DNA from: Actinomycetota bacterium
Lineage (GTDB): Bacteria; Actinomycetota; Actinomycetes; Actinomycetales; Microbacteriaceae
DNA length: 43,831 bases
Assembly: GCA_009703455.1 (NCBI GenBank)
Contig: WLGB01000006.1
Span: forward strand, 1 to 43,831
Direction of reading: 5' to 3'
How positions within the stretch are numbered: position 1 is the stretch's first letter; the number at the start of each line of letters is the position of its first letter. The notes beneath the pieces are model-generated. The model did no database searches. It saw only the letters and a program-made list of their open reading frames with translations, and was not told where the DNA came from. The position numbers and the translations under genes were made by a program. Below, one piece after another: positions 29,574-39,331 of the stretch.

Positions 29574-30593
29574 TTGCTGTATCGAATCTTTTTTAATCTA
29601 GCGTTTTCTAGATTCAAGCCAGAGTCAGCCCACCACTTGGGCATTTTTTTGATAAAGGTTTTAGGTCTTACAGGAATAGCGAGACTTATCCGAGTTGGAG
29701 TAAGGACTAAACCAGTTGAAGCGTTTGGTTTGCGTTTCGAAGGCCCTTTTGGAATGGCTGCCGGTTTTGACAAAGATGCGGTGGTCGTCAAAGAACTGGG
29801 TGATCTTGGTTTCTCACACGTCGAAGTTGGGACTGTCACGCGTCATGCTCAGGAAGGAAATCCGAAGCCGCGCTTGTTTAGACTCAAGAAAGACCTAGCT
29901 CTTATAAATCGAATGGGTTTTAATAACCAAGGAGCAGATGCAGTTGCCGCTAGACTCGCGAAGCTACGTGCTAGTGGCGAGCCACTTCCGATTGTTGGGG
30001 TGAATATTGGAAAAAGCAAGATAACACCTTTGGAAGAAGCAGCAACGGACTATGCCTATAGCGCGGCCAAGCTTGCTCCAGTGGCCGATTATCTAGCAGT
30101 GAATGTGTCTTCACCTAACACCTCAGGGCTCAGGTCGCTTCAAGCTATTGATCAACTTGAGCCCTTGCTGGTGGCTGTTCTAACCGCCTCGGGGAACAAA
30201 CCGGTTTTTGTGAAAATAGCTCCGGATCTCACGGATGAGGACTTAGTAGCCGTTGCAAAGTTGGCAATCAAACTTTCTCTAGCCGGTGTCATAGCTACAA
30301 ACACCACCATTTCCAGAGATCATCTGAAAACAGACATGGATGTCGTGGCAAAGATTGGTGCTGGCGGGTTGTCTGGACCTGTGCTTCGCACCAGGTCTCT
30401 AGAGGCGCTTGCAATTTTAAGAGAGAACTTGCCGCCAGAAATTGCGATTATCTCCGTCGGAGGAGTCTTTACTTCGGCAGACGTAAAAGAACGATTGGAC
30501 CTTGGTGCTTCGTTAGTCCAGGGTTACACCGGCTTTGTGTATGAAGGTCCGTTATGGGCTCGGAAAATTATGCGCGGTTTAGCCGCCAACTAA
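29574..30593 (+). CDS. pyrD: Dihydroorotate dehydrogenase (quinone), class 2
   Basis: LYRIFFNLAFSRFKPESAHHLG membrane-associated N-terminus, GPFGMAAGFDKDA, INRMGFNNQGAD, VNVSSPNTSGLRSLQ, GAGGLSGPVLRTRSLE. TTG start. Confidence 0.93.
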   Translation: MLYRIFFNLAFSRFKPESAHHLGIFLIKVLGLTGIARLIRVGVRTKPVEAFGLRFEGPFGMAAGFDKDAVVVKELGDLGFSHVEVGTVTRHAQEGNPKPRLFRLKKDLALINRMGFNNQGADAVAARLAKLRASGEPLPIVGVNIGKSKITPLEEAATDYAYSAAKLAPVADYLAVNVSSPNTSGLRSLQAIDQLEPLLVAVLTASGNKPVFVKIAPDLTDEDLVAVAKLAIKLSLAGVIATNTTISRDHLKTDMDVVAKIGAGGLSGPVLRTRSLEALAILRENLPPEIAIISVGGVFTSADVKERLDLGASLVQGYTGFVYEGPLWARKIMRGLAAN

Positions 30594-30605
30594 GCAAAGC
30601 TGAAA

Positions 30606-30627
30606 GCGGCTGAGTTACACCAGCCGC
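30606..30627. terminator. Possible bidirectional hairpin between convergent pyrD and aldo/keto reductase genes
   Basis: GCGGCTG-agttacac-CAGCCGC, 7-bp perfect stem; no strong T-tract. Confidence 0.4.
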
Positions 30628-31616
30628 GACGGAGGGCTCTTCGTTTCATCAGGGTCAGAGACAATAAATGAATTCAAAACTTGGTCAATTTTTTTCATCG
30701 TCTCGATTGGGATTTCTACCCCAACTGCCTTGACGTTGTCCACAACTTGCTCGGGCTTGGAGGCACCAATAATTGCACTTGAAATGTTGAGATTCTGAAG
30801 CACCCAAGCTAACCCAAACTGAGCCAACGTTAAATCCAATTCCTTGGCAAGAGGAGCCAACTGTTGAACAGCCAGAAGCACGTCGTCCTTCATGAAGTCG
30901 CCCATCCGTGCGGCAACTTCTGGGTCACTTGCTCTTGAACCAGGAGGAGCCTTTGCATCTGGCGTGTATTTGCCCGTTAGCACTCCCTGCGCCAACGGAG
31001 ACCAGGCAATCTGTGTCATTCCGCTGGCAACTGAGGTAGGAATTACCTTTTTCTCTATCACGCGCCAGAGCATCGAGTATTGGGGCTGGTTCGAAATAAG
31101 TTGGAAATTTAGTTCCTTGGCGAGCTTTGCTCCAGCTTCAATTTGTTCCGCTGTCCATTCCGAGACTCCAATATAAAGAGCCTTACCGGCCCTAACTATG
31201 TCTGCAAACGCCTGCATGGTTTCTTCCAGCGGAGTTTCATAGTCGAAACGATGCGCCTGGTAAAGATCGATATATTCAGTTCCGATTCTTTTCAGAGAAC
31301 CATGAATCGAGTCCATAATGTGCTTGCGGGAGAGTCCGTGATCATTTGGTCTTTTGTCCGCAACCGGCCAGTAAACCTTTGTAAAAATCTCAATTCCCTC
31401 GCGACGCTCAGACTTTAGTGCCTCACCCAGTACTGACTCGGCTGCTTGGTTAGCGTAAGCGTCAGCTGTATCAAATGAAGTAATTCCGACTTCTAAAGCC
31501 GCTTTTACCGTGCGAATTGCTACCTCGTCGTCTACTTGACTGGCGTGAGTGAGCCAGTTGCCGTAAGTAAGTTCACTTACCTTAAAACCACTTTGACCGA
31601 GATAGCGATGCTTCAT
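30615..31616 (-). CDS. Aldo/keto reductase (Kv-beta-like)
   Basis: MKHRYLGQSGFKVSELTYGNW, FDTADAYANQAAESVLGEAL, YIDLYQAHRFDYETPLEETM, AWSPLAQGVLTGKY. Confidence 0.93.
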   Translation of the reverse strand: MKHRYLGQSGFKVSELTYGNWLTHASQVDDEVAIRTVKAALEVGITSFDTADAYANQAAESVLGEALKSERREGIEIFTKVYWPVADKRPNDHGLSRKHIMDSIHGSLKRIGTEYIDLYQAHRFDYETPLEETMQAFADIVRAGKALYIGVSEWTAEQIEAGAKLAKELNFQLISNQPQYSMLWRVIEKKVIPTSVASGMTQIAWSPLAQGVLTGKYTPDAKAPPGSRASDPEVAARMGDFMKDDVLLAVQQLAPLAKELDLTLAQFGLAWVLQNLNISSAIIGASKPEQVVDNVKAVGVEIPIETMKKIDQVLNSFIVSDPDETKSPPSRLV

Positions 31617-31640
31617 TTTCTGATTCCTTCTTGTTGAAAA

Positions 31641-32210
31641 TTAAAAGGTCTTGTTGCCACGCTTGACCTGCGGTTTTGGCAGCCTCATACCTCTCATCTG
31701 GATAGAACGCATAGCTGCGTACCACCGAAGACCTTTTTCAGCCTTATCGCCAAAGCGCTCTTCTGATAGACGCTGAGTCTTTTTTCCGATCAGGAAGCCG
31801 TCTAGGCCAACTAAAACAAATAGACCCCACATGGTGATTAGGGTTCCTAGTTGAATGTATAAATCAATTACTGCGTCTTCTGTTCTCACTGAGGAGACAA
31901 TGATGACAAGAAAGAGCGCTGGAAGGACAAGCTCGCCGGCAGTAAATCTAGAGTCGACTACATCTCTTGCAAGTCGTCGCTGTGGACCGCGGTCTCGGGA
32001 AGTTAGGTAGCGATCCTCGCCATTTGCTAATCCTTCGCGGGCTTTCAGGCGCTCGGCTTGCAGTGCTCGCTTCGCGGCTCGCTTTGCCTCAGGTGAGCGA
32101 TTTCCAACAACTGGCTTTTTGCGAAGTTGCTCCTGCTGCTTTCTAGCCGGAGTCGGCTTGCCTTTTCCTGCCTTCGAAGCTGGTGAGGTGGGTGCTGGAT
32201 CTTGAGCCAT
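31641..32210 (-). CDS. DUF3043 family membrane protein
   Basis: KGKPTPARKQQEQLRKKPVVGNRSPEAKRAAKRALQAERLKAREGLANGEDRYLTSRDRGPQRRLARDVVDSRFTAGE, typical of DUF3043; two TM segments. Confidence 0.88.
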   Translation of the reverse strand: MAQDPAPTSPASKAGKGKPTPARKQQEQLRKKPVVGNRSPEAKRAAKRALQAERLKAREGLANGEDRYLTSRDRGPQRRLARDVVDSRFTAGELVLPALFLVIIVSSVRTEDAVIDLYIQLGTLITMWGLFVLVGLDGFLIGKKTQRLSEERFGDKAEKGLRWYAAMRSIQMRGMRLPKPQVKRGNKTF

Positions 32211-32255
32211 GGAGGTCCTTCGTTTTGTTGTTGCTTTGGGCTTAAGATTACCCTC

Positions 32256-33662
32256 ATGGAATTGAAACCCCAGACCATTTCGAAAGCTCAGCTAGACAAA
32301 GCCCGCGAAGCGGTAGCAAAGATCTTTCCTGAGACTCTCGATAGCCTTCAAGAACTCGTCCGAATTCCAGGCATAGCCTGGGAGGCTTTTGATCAAGACC
32401 AACTCGAGCAAAGCGCCAGTGCGGTCAAGGCTCTTTTTGAGAACACCGGAGTATTTGACTCTGTGGATATTCTGAGATCCCGGTATGAGCAAGACAAGGT
32501 TGGTGCTCCAGCTATTGTTGCCACGCGAAAGGCCAAGAACTCACGCCCGACTGTATTGCTTTACGCCCACCATGACGTTCAACCCCCAGGGGATGAATCA
32601 GCTTGGAGCTCAGCTGCATTCAAGCCTGAAATCAGAAGTGGCCGGCTTTACGGTCGAGGTGCGGCAGATGACAAAGCCGGCATCATGGCGCACGTAGCTT
32701 CGATAAAGCTCTTGTCTGAGCTTGTTGGGTCAGACTTTGATCTGGGCCTCGCGGTGTTCATTGAAGGTGAAGAGGAAGCGGGTTCGCCATCATTTTCCAC
32801 CTTCTTGGAAGAACATCAGTCAAAACTTCAAAGCGAAGTAATTGTCGTGGCAGACTCGGGCAACTGGAGTACAGCTGTGCCTGCGATCACGACAACGCTT
32901 CGTGGCATGGTTTCGCTGGAGTTCGAGGTGAAGACCTTAGACCACGCGGTCCACAGTGGTATGTACGGGGGAGCAGTGCCAGATGCCATGCTGGCGCTAG
33001 TCAAGATCCTAGGTTCGATGTGGGATGAGGATGGCTCGGTCTCCATTTCCGGGCTCATTTCGGAAGAGAATGGTGATTTGGAGTTCACTGAAGACCAGTT
33101 AAGGGCTGATTCAGGCCTTCTGTCCTCCACTTCAACCATTGGGACTGGTCCGATTCTTCCTAGAATCTGGACCAAGCCAGCCCTTACTCTAATTGGCCTG
33201 GATTACCCCTCCGTGGCGCTGTCTTCAAACACTCTGGTGCCAAGCGTTCGGGCCAAGCTAAGCCTTCGAATTGCGCCCGGGGAGGACCCTGAACAGGCCC
33301 TACAGGCTCTGAAGAGCCACATTTTGAACCACAACCAAGTTGGAGCGGAAATCAGCTTCGGGCCTGTTGAGCTCGGCAAACCATTTAACTTGGGGGAGTC
33401 TGGGTGGGCCAAATCACTTGCCGAACAGGCCTTGGGTCTGGCCTATGGGGAAAAGTCAGTCGATATTGGTATCGGAGGATCGATTCCTTTCATAGCTGAG
33501 CTTGAAAGAGTTTTCCCAAGTGCTCAGGTTCTAGTCACTGGCGTTGAAGATCCAGATTCGAGAGCTCACTCTCCAAATGAGAGTCTTCACCTCGAGACCT
33601 TCCAAAACGCGATTTTAGCCCAAACCTTGTTTTTGATAAGTGGGAATCAGATTACGCTCTAG
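32256..33662 (+). CDS. M20 family metallopeptidase / dipeptidase
   Basis: VLLYAHHDVQPPGDESAW, GRGAADDKAGIMAHVAS, IEGEEEAGSPSF, VEDPDSRAHSPNESLHLETF. Start chosen at ATG 32256. Confidence 0.92.
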   Translation: MELKPQTISKAQLDKAREAVAKIFPETLDSLQELVRIPGIAWEAFDQDQLEQSASAVKALFENTGVFDSVDILRSRYEQDKVGAPAIVATRKAKNSRPTVLLYAHHDVQPPGDESAWSSAAFKPEIRSGRLYGRGAADDKAGIMAHVASIKLLSELVGSDFDLGLAVFIEGEEEAGSPSFSTFLEEHQSKLQSEVIVVADSGNWSTAVPAITTTLRGMVSLEFEVKTLDHAVHSGMYGGAVPDAMLALVKILGSMWDEDGSVSISGLISEENGDLEFTEDQLRADSGLLSSTSTIGTGPILPRIWTKPALTLIGLDYPSVALSSNTLVPSVRAKLSLRIAPGEDPEQALQALKSHILNHNQVGAEISFGPVELGKPFNLGESGWAKSLAEQALGLAYGEKSVDIGIGGSIPFIAELERVFPSAQVLVTGVEDPDSRAHSPNESLHLETFQNAILAQTLFLISGNQITL

Positions 33663-33676
33663 CCGGTTTAGTTTTG

Positions 33677-33682
33677 TAGACT
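33677..33682 (+). promoter_or_regulatory. Candidate -10 hexamer upstream of erpA-like gene
   Basis: TAGACT in the short intergenic region; matches the actinobacterial TANNNT -10 consensus. Confidence 0.3.
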
Positions 33683-33713
33683 AGACACATCGATCGTTTC
33701 TCTAGGGAGCAAC

Positions 33714-34055
33714 ATGGAACAGACACTAAGCCACAAAGTCAGCCTCACCAACACCGCAAAGGACAAGGTTCGCACTCTGCTGACAGCAGAAGGACGCGAC
33801 GACTTGAGACTTCGTGTTTCGGTTCAGCCAGGCGGTTGCTCCGGACTTATCTACCAGCTATTTTTTGACGAGGTTCTTGAAGAATCTGACGCGGTTGCTG
33901 ATTTCGACGGCGTCCAGGTCGTGGTTGACAAGATGAGCGTTCCTTACCTAGAAGGTGCTTCTATCGACTTTGAAGACACCATTCAGAAGCAGGGATTCAC
34001 AATTGACAACCCCAACGCTGCAGGATCTTGCGCGTGTGGAGACTCTTTCAACTAA
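33714..34055 (+). CDS. erpA: Iron-sulfur cluster insertion protein (HesB/IscA/ErpA family)
   Basis: LRLRVSVQPGGCSGLIYQLFFDE, C-terminal NAAGSCACGDSFN (conserved cysteines). Confidence 0.92.
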   Translation: MEQTLSHKVSLTNTAKDKVRTLLTAEGRDDLRLRVSVQPGGCSGLIYQLFFDEVLEESDAVADFDGVQVVVDKMSVPYLEGASIDFEDTIQKQGFTIDNPNAAGSCACGDSFN

Positions 34056-34179
34056 TTCAGTTTTAGGCTTCGCAATCAATCAAACCCGCTGTTTTCTAGG
34101 TGTTTTGGCGTCCCCTGCTGATTTTCCTCGCTTAGACTAAAGACGTCACTGTTTACATGCCGAAGGGTCAGTTTTTCAA

Positions 34180-35028
34180 TTGAGAAGTCGATTTAAGTGG
34201 GGCCTAGCCCCAGTAGCCTTAGCCGTCGTTCTATTGCTGACCGGCTGCACCGACCAGGTCGCCAGAGGGTTTCTGCCGGGCGAATGGGGAATCACGAACC
34301 ACACTGACCGAGTAACAGGTCTTTGGACCACAGCGTGGATCGTGCTGTGGCTTGTTGGCCTTATGGCGTGGGGCCTTATGGCGTGGGCCATTGTGGTTTA
34401 CCGCAGGCGCAAGGGCGAAACTGGAATTCCTGCCCAGCTGAGATATAACAACCCGATTGAGGTCTTGTTTACAGTCGTCCCGCTGATTCTCGTAATCGGG
34501 TTTTTCGCTTTCACGGCTCGCGACATGGCAGCCATTGAGCAGCCTACCGAGAATCCAGATGTCACTATTCAAGTTATTGCCAAGCAGTGGAGCTGGGACT
34601 TTAACTACGTTGATGCCGACGTTTACGAATCAGGAATCCAGGCCCAGTTTGCTGGCCAGGAGGGCGTTCCAGATACTCTTCCAGCGCTTTATCTTCCAGT
34701 GAACAAGACCGTTCAGATTAACTTGAGTGCGCGAGATGTAATTCACTCGTTCTGGGTGATCGATTTTTTGTACAAAAAAGATATGTTCCCTGGCAAAACG
34801 AACTCTATGTATTTCACACCTTTGAAAGAGGGCACCTATTCCGGGAAATGCGCTGAGCTTTGCGGTGAGTACCACTCGCTAATGCTATTCCAAGTGAAAG
34901 TTGTATCCCAAGCAGAGTACGACACTTACCTAGCTACTTTGGCTAGCAAGGGTCAGACCGGCCAGCTGGATACAACCTATGACCGAAACCAAAACCTTCC
35001 AGGCGACAACCCAGAGATTAGAGGATAG
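34180..35028 (+). CDS. ctaC: Cytochrome c oxidase subunit II
   Basis: Lipobox-like LLLTGCTDQ; CuA site [24 protein letters not shown] start. Confidence 0.95.
   Translation: MRSRFKWGLAPVALAVVLLLTGCTDQVARGFLPGEWGITNHTDRVTGLWTTAWIVLWLVGLMAWGLMAWAIVVYRRRKGETGIPAQLRYNNPIEVLFTVVPLILVIGFFAFTARDMAAIEQPTENPDVTIQVIAKQWSWDFNYVDADVYESGIQAQFAGQEGVPDTLPALYLPVNKTVQINLSARDVIHSFWVIDFLYKKDMFPGKTNSMYFTPLKEGTYSGKCAELCGEYHSLMLFQVKVVSQAEYDTYLATLASKGQTGQLDTTYDRNQNLPGDNPEIRG
34357..34386 (+). repeat. Perfect 15-bp x2 in-frame tandem repeat within ctaC
   Basis: GGCCTTATGGCGTGG repeated twice back to back, encoding the ...LMAWGLMAW... duplication in the first TM helix. Confidence 0.9.
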
Positions 35029-35033
35029 TCCAG

Positions 35034-36719
35034 ATGGCCACGCTAACCGAAACTCGCCCTTATGGCGGATCTAACCTTCCCGGTGAGAGAAAAAAGACCA
35101 AGGGGCAAATTCTGGTTGATTGGCTGACCACCACCGACCACAAGAAAATCGGCTATCTGTATCTGATTACATCCTTCATTTACTTCCTGATTGCCGGAGT
35201 AATGGCCCTGGTTATTCGCGCCCAGCTAGCAGCACCCGGCCTTGATATTGTTCAGACTAAGGAACAGTACAACCAACTCTTCACCATGCACGGCACCATC
35301 ATGCTCTTGATGTTTGCTACTCCGTTGTTTGCCGGTTTTGCAAACGTCCTCATGCCGGTTCAGATTGGGGCACCCGACGTAGCGTTCCCGCGATTGAACG
35401 CCATTGCTTATTGGTTCTACTTCTTCGGTTCCTTTATTGCGGTGTCTGGGTTCTTTACTCCCCAGGGAGCTGCATCGTTTGGTTGGTTTGCATATGCGCC
35501 GTTATCCAATACAACCTTTTCGCCGGGAATAGGCGGGGACTTGTGGGTCTTTGGACTTGCGCTAGCGGGTTTTGGAACCATTATGGGTGGAGTTAACTTC
35601 ATCACCACGATTTTGACCATGCGTGCACCTGGAATGACCATGTTCCGGATGCCGATTTTCACCTGGAACACACTGGTCACTTCGATTCTGGTGATTATGT
35701 GTTTCCCACCTCTTGCGGCAGCGCTTTTTGCTCTCGGCGCCGATCGTCGTTTTGACGCTCACATATTTGATCCCGCCAACGGCGGAGCAATGTTGTGGCA
35801 GCACTTGTTCTGGTTCTTTGGCCACCCAGAGGTCTACATCATCGCACTTCCATTTTTCGGAATCGTGTCTGAGATATTCCCAGTGTTCAGCCGCAAGCCA
35901 GTGTTTGGTTACAAAACATTGGTCTATGCAACCATCGCCATCGCCGCCTTATCGATGACCGTTTGGGCTCACCACATGTACGTCACTGGATCAGTTCTGC
36001 TGCCGTTTTTTGCGTTTACCACGATGCTTATTGCTGTTCCCACTGGTGTGAAAATATTCAACTGGATTGGAACTATGTGGCGGGGCTCAATTACTTTTGA
36101 AACACCAATGCTTTGGAGCTTGGGCTTTTTGACAACTTTTGTTTTCGGAGGCCTAACCGGAGTAATTCTTGCGTCACCTGTTCTTGACTTCCATTTATCA
36201 GATAGCTACTTCGTAGTAGCTCATTTCCATTACGTAGTGTTTGGAACTGTAGTGTTTGCAATGTTTGCAGGCTTTTTCTTCTGGTGGCCAAAGATGACAG
36301 GAAAGATGCTTAATGAACGGCTGGGCTACATCCAGTTCTGGCTCACATTCTTCGGTTTCCATATCACATTCTTGATCCAGCATTGGCTCGGTGTGATTGG
36401 TATGCCTCGCCGCTACGCCACATACTTACCGGAGGATGGCTTTGGCTGGATGAACGCAGTTTCATCGGCGGGCTCAGTTCTGCTAGCACTGTCGATGATT
36501 CCGTTCCTTTGGAATGTGTACATCACTGCTCGTAGTGCTCCACGCGTGACCCTTGATGACCCATGGGGCTACGGCCGAAGTTTAGAGTGGGCCACTTCAA
36601 CGCCTTTTCCTCGTCACAACTTCCATTCCATGCCTCGAATTCGCTCTGAGTCTCCGGCCTTCGATCTCCACTACCCCGATTACGCAGCTCCTGAAGCCAA
36701 AGCGTCGGCAAAGAGGTAA
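35034..36719 (+). CDS. ctaD: Cytochrome c oxidase subunit I
   Basis: [76 protein letters not shown]. Confidence 0.97.
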   Translation: MATLTETRPYGGSNLPGERKKTKGQILVDWLTTTDHKKIGYLYLITSFIYFLIAGVMALVIRAQLAAPGLDIVQTKEQYNQLFTMHGTIMLLMFATPLFAGFANVLMPVQIGAPDVAFPRLNAIAYWFYFFGSFIAVSGFFTPQGAASFGWFAYAPLSNTTFSPGIGGDLWVFGLALAGFGTIMGGVNFITTILTMRAPGMTMFRMPIFTWNTLVTSILVIMCFPPLAAALFALGADRRFDAHIFDPANGGAMLWQHLFWFFGHPEVYIIALPFFGIVSEIFPVFSRKPVFGYKTLVYATIAIAALSMTVWAHHMYVTGSVLLPFFAFTTMLIAVPTGVKIFNWIGTMWRGSITFETPMLWSLGFLTTFVFGGLTGVILASPVLDFHLSDSYFVVAHFHYVVFGTVVFAMFAGFFFWWPKMTGKMLNERLGYIQFWLTFFGFHITFLIQHWLGVIGMPRRYATYLPEDGFGWMNAVSSAGSVLLALSMIPFLWNVYITARSAPRVTLDDPWGYGRSLEWATSTPFPRHNFHSMPRIRSESPAFDLHYPDYAAPEAKASAKR

Positions 36720-36722
36720 AAC

Positions 36723-37136
36723 ATGAGAGCAAATTACTTACTCTGGATCATTCTGACTGTGTTCTATGCCGTCGTGACCGCCGGTTATCACCTCTGGTGG
36801 TCTCTGACACATGATGGTTGGGAGCCAATCGGAACTTCGGCTTTAGCCATGCTTACCTTTATGAGTGCATTCCTGGCTTTCTATCTTTGGAAGACAGCTA
36901 ATACACAGGGCGAGGTTCCTGAGGACCGACTAGATGCCAACATTGAAGACGGCGAATCTGAAATTGGTTTTTACTCGCCTTGGAGTTGGTGGCCTTTTTA
37001 CCTCGGTCTAACAGCAGCTTTGGCATTTGCTTCCCTGGCCATCGGCTGGTGGGTCACGTTCATAGCTGTTCCTCTTGGAATCGTTGGAATCATTGGCTAC
37101 GTATTCGAACACAGCCGCGGTCAGTTCGCGCACTAG
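36723..37136 (+). CDS. ctaF: Actinobacterial cytochrome c oxidase subunit IV
   Basis: Small 4-TM protein directly after ctaD with SEIGFYSPWSWWPFYLGLTAALAFASLAIGWW. Confidence 0.9.
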   Translation: MRANYLLWIILTVFYAVVTAGYHLWWSLTHDGWEPIGTSALAMLTFMSAFLAFYLWKTANTQGEVPEDRLDANIEDGESEIGFYSPWSWWPFYLGLTAALAFASLAIGWWVTFIAVPLGIVGIIGYVFEHSRGQFAH

Positions 37137-37239
37137 TCCAGTCTTTGTAAAAAGAAGAGCCACAGAACAGCACACTTCTGGCAGGCTGAATTGAAGGCAA
37201 TTAAATTGAAGTTGCTAGCCAAGAACATAGGAGAAAACC

Positions 37240-37635
37240 ATGCCAGCCGATAAGAAGATCTCTTCTGGAGGACCCTGGGAGTCATCTGTGGGATATTCCA
37301 GAGCAACAGTTGCTGGGCCATTTATTCACGTGTCCGGATCAACCGCTACCGTCGATGGCAATGTTCAATGCGTAGGTGATGCTTATGGTCAAGCCCACCT
37401 CGCCTTCAAAGTTATTGAGAGAGCTCTTGCAGTGGGCGGCCACACGCTTTCTGATATTGTTCGCACCAGAATATACTTGGCTAACCCGGAAGATATGGAT
37501 GCGGTAGGCAAGGCCCACGGGGAGCTGTTTTCTGACATTCGGCCTGCTGCGACAATGCTTGCAGGCATCAAGTTCATAAATCCCCAAATGCTAGTCGAAA
37601 TAGAGGCGGATTCCTACAAGCCTATAAGCTCCTAA
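37240..37635 (+). CDS. RidA family (reactive intermediate/imine deaminase-like) protein
   Basis: GPFIHVSGSTATVDG, HTLSDIVRTRIYLAN, RPAATMLAGIKFINPQMLVEIEADSYKP; AGGAG upstream of ATG. Confidence 0.9.
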   Translation: MPADKKISSGGPWESSVGYSRATVAGPFIHVSGSTATVDGNVQCVGDAYGQAHLAFKVIERALAVGGHTLSDIVRTRIYLANPEDMDAVGKAHGELFSDIRPAATMLAGIKFINPQMLVEIEADSYKPISS

Positions 37636-37639
37636 GTCC

Positions 37640-37685
37640 AAAAAAATCCCCCAACCATTTAGGTGAGGGGGATTTTGTTTTTGGC
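37640..37685. terminator. Bidirectional intrinsic terminator between ridA and qcrB
   Basis: aaaaaaTCCCCC...GGGGGAttttgttttt: stem AAAATCCCCC (37643-37652)/GGGGGATTTT (37667-37676), A-tract on one side and T-tract on the other. Confidence 0.9.
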
Positions 37686-39329
37686 TTACTTGGTCAACTG
37701 CTCCTGATTGCTTGTTGCAATTGCAGGGGAGTGGTCGTGGGACTGAGCCTCAGTTAGCTCAGACTGTGTCACAGGTGCAATCCGGTCCTCGAAGTAAAGT
37801 CTTGAGAGTGCAGCGCGGACACGGCTTCCAACGGTAATCTTTCCCTTTTTGTTCGGGCGAACAACAGTTGGACGATAGTCCTTGAAGTCCACCAGTTTGT
37901 ACATCTCAAATTTGTCCAGTGGCTCGTGCACCTCGATGTATTCACCATGGGGCAGACGAACAATACGTCCCGTCTCTCGGCCATGCAACACAATTTCCCT
38001 GTCCTTGCGCTGCAGTGACAGGCAAGTGCGCTTTGTTATGACGTAGGCTGCGAATGGTCCCACAATCAGCATGATTTGCATAACAGTAAGCACGTGGTTG
38101 AGAGACATTTTAAAGAAAGTCGCAATTAGGTCAGTAGATGCAGCCGCCCAGAGTACCCCGTAGAAAGTGACTCCGGCAGCCCCGATGCCAGTGCGGGTTG
38201 GAGCGTTCCTTGGTCGGTCCAGAACGTGGTGCTCTCTCTTGTCTGCAGTGACCCAAGCTTCAATAAACGGGTATGCCGCCACCAGAGCAAGAAACACCAA
38301 ACTCCCAACTAATGGAATCAGGACACCCATTGGATAGGTGTGACCTAGGAATGCGATGTCCAAGTGGCTTGGAGCAAGTCTTAGAGCTCCATCTAGCCAG
38401 CCGATGTACCAGTCGGGCTGAGTTCCTGCCGAGACGGGGGAGGGGTCATATGGGCCGTAGTTCCAAATCGGGTTCACTGTGAAGGTTGCTGAGATCAGCA
38501 TGACAACACCAAAGACGATGAAGAAAAATCCTCCAGCCTTAGCCACGTAAACGGGCATCAGTGGGTAGCCAACCACGTTCTCGTCTGTGCGGCCAGGGCC
38601 CGAGTAGTGCGTGTGCTTGTGAATAACAACCATAAACAAGTGAATGGCAATAAATATCAAGATAAGTGCTGGAACTAGCAGAATGTGTAGACCATAAAGT
38701 CTTGCAACAATTTCAGTTCCTGGGAACTCTCCACCGAACAAGCCGGAGGAGATGCTGGTACCTATGACTGGAATTCCCTTGATCATTCCATCAATAATTC
38801 GCAGTCCGTTTCCAGAGAGTAGATCATCTGGGAGTGAGTAGCCAGTGAATCCGGCAGCCATTCCAAGAACAAACAGCATAAAACCAACTAACCAGTTGAT
38901 CTCACGAGGCTTGCGGAACGCTCCAGTGAAGAACACCCGGAGCATATGAAGTCCCGCTGCTGCCACGAATAAAAGAGCAGACCAGTGATGAGCCTGACGC
39001 ATGAGCATTCCGCCACGTATCTCAAAGGATATATCCAGACTTGATGCGTATGCAATTGACATCTGAGTTCCCTTGAGCGGAACATAAGAGCCGTCATAAA
39101 AAACTTCAGTCATGGATGGCTGATAGAAGAAGGTCAAAAAAGTTCCAGAGATCAGTAGGATCACAAAGCTGTAGAGTGCAACCTCTCCAAGCATGAAGGA
39201 CCAGTGGTCAGGGAAGACTTTACGGCCGAAGCTCTTTAGAATGCCTCCAATACCTACGCGTTCGTCAAGGTAATTCGCCGTTGCGGCCAGGGCTCCGCCT
39301 TGCTTTTTTTCGGTGACTACTGTGCTCAT
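37686..39329 (-). CDS. qcrB: Ubiquinol-cytochrome c reductase cytochrome b subunit (bcc complex)
   Basis: FPDHWSFMLGEVALYSFVILLISGTFLTFFY, RQAHHWSALLFVAAAGLHMLRVFFTGAFRKPREINW, HKHTHYSGPGRTDENVVG. Start at ATG 39329. Confidence 0.95.
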   Translation of the reverse strand: MSTVVTEKKQGGALAATANYLDERVGIGGILKSFGRKVFPDHWSFMLGEVALYSFVILLISGTFLTFFYQPSMTEVFYDGSYVPLKGTQMSIAYASSLDISFEIRGGMLMRQAHHWSALLFVAAAGLHMLRVFFTGAFRKPREINWLVGFMLFVLGMAAGFTGYSLPDDLLSGNGLRIIDGMIKGIPVIGTSISSGLFGGEFPGTEIVARLYGLHILLVPALILIFIAIHLFMVVIHKHTHYSGPGRTDENVVGYPLMPVYVAKAGGFFFIVFGVVMLISATFTVNPIWNYGPYDPSPVSAGTQPDWYIGWLDGALRLAPSHLDIAFLGHTYPMGVLIPLVGSLVFLALVAAYPFIEAWVTADKREHHVLDRPRNAPTRTGIGAAGVTFYGVLWAAASTDLIATFFKMSLNHVLTVMQIMLIVGPFAAYVITKRTCLSLQRKDREIVLHGRETGRIVRLPHGEYIEVHEPLDKFEMYKLVDFKDYRPTVVRPNKKGKITVGSRVRAALSRLYFEDRIAPVTQSELTEAQSHDHSPAIATSNQEQLTK

Positions 39330-39331
39330 TT

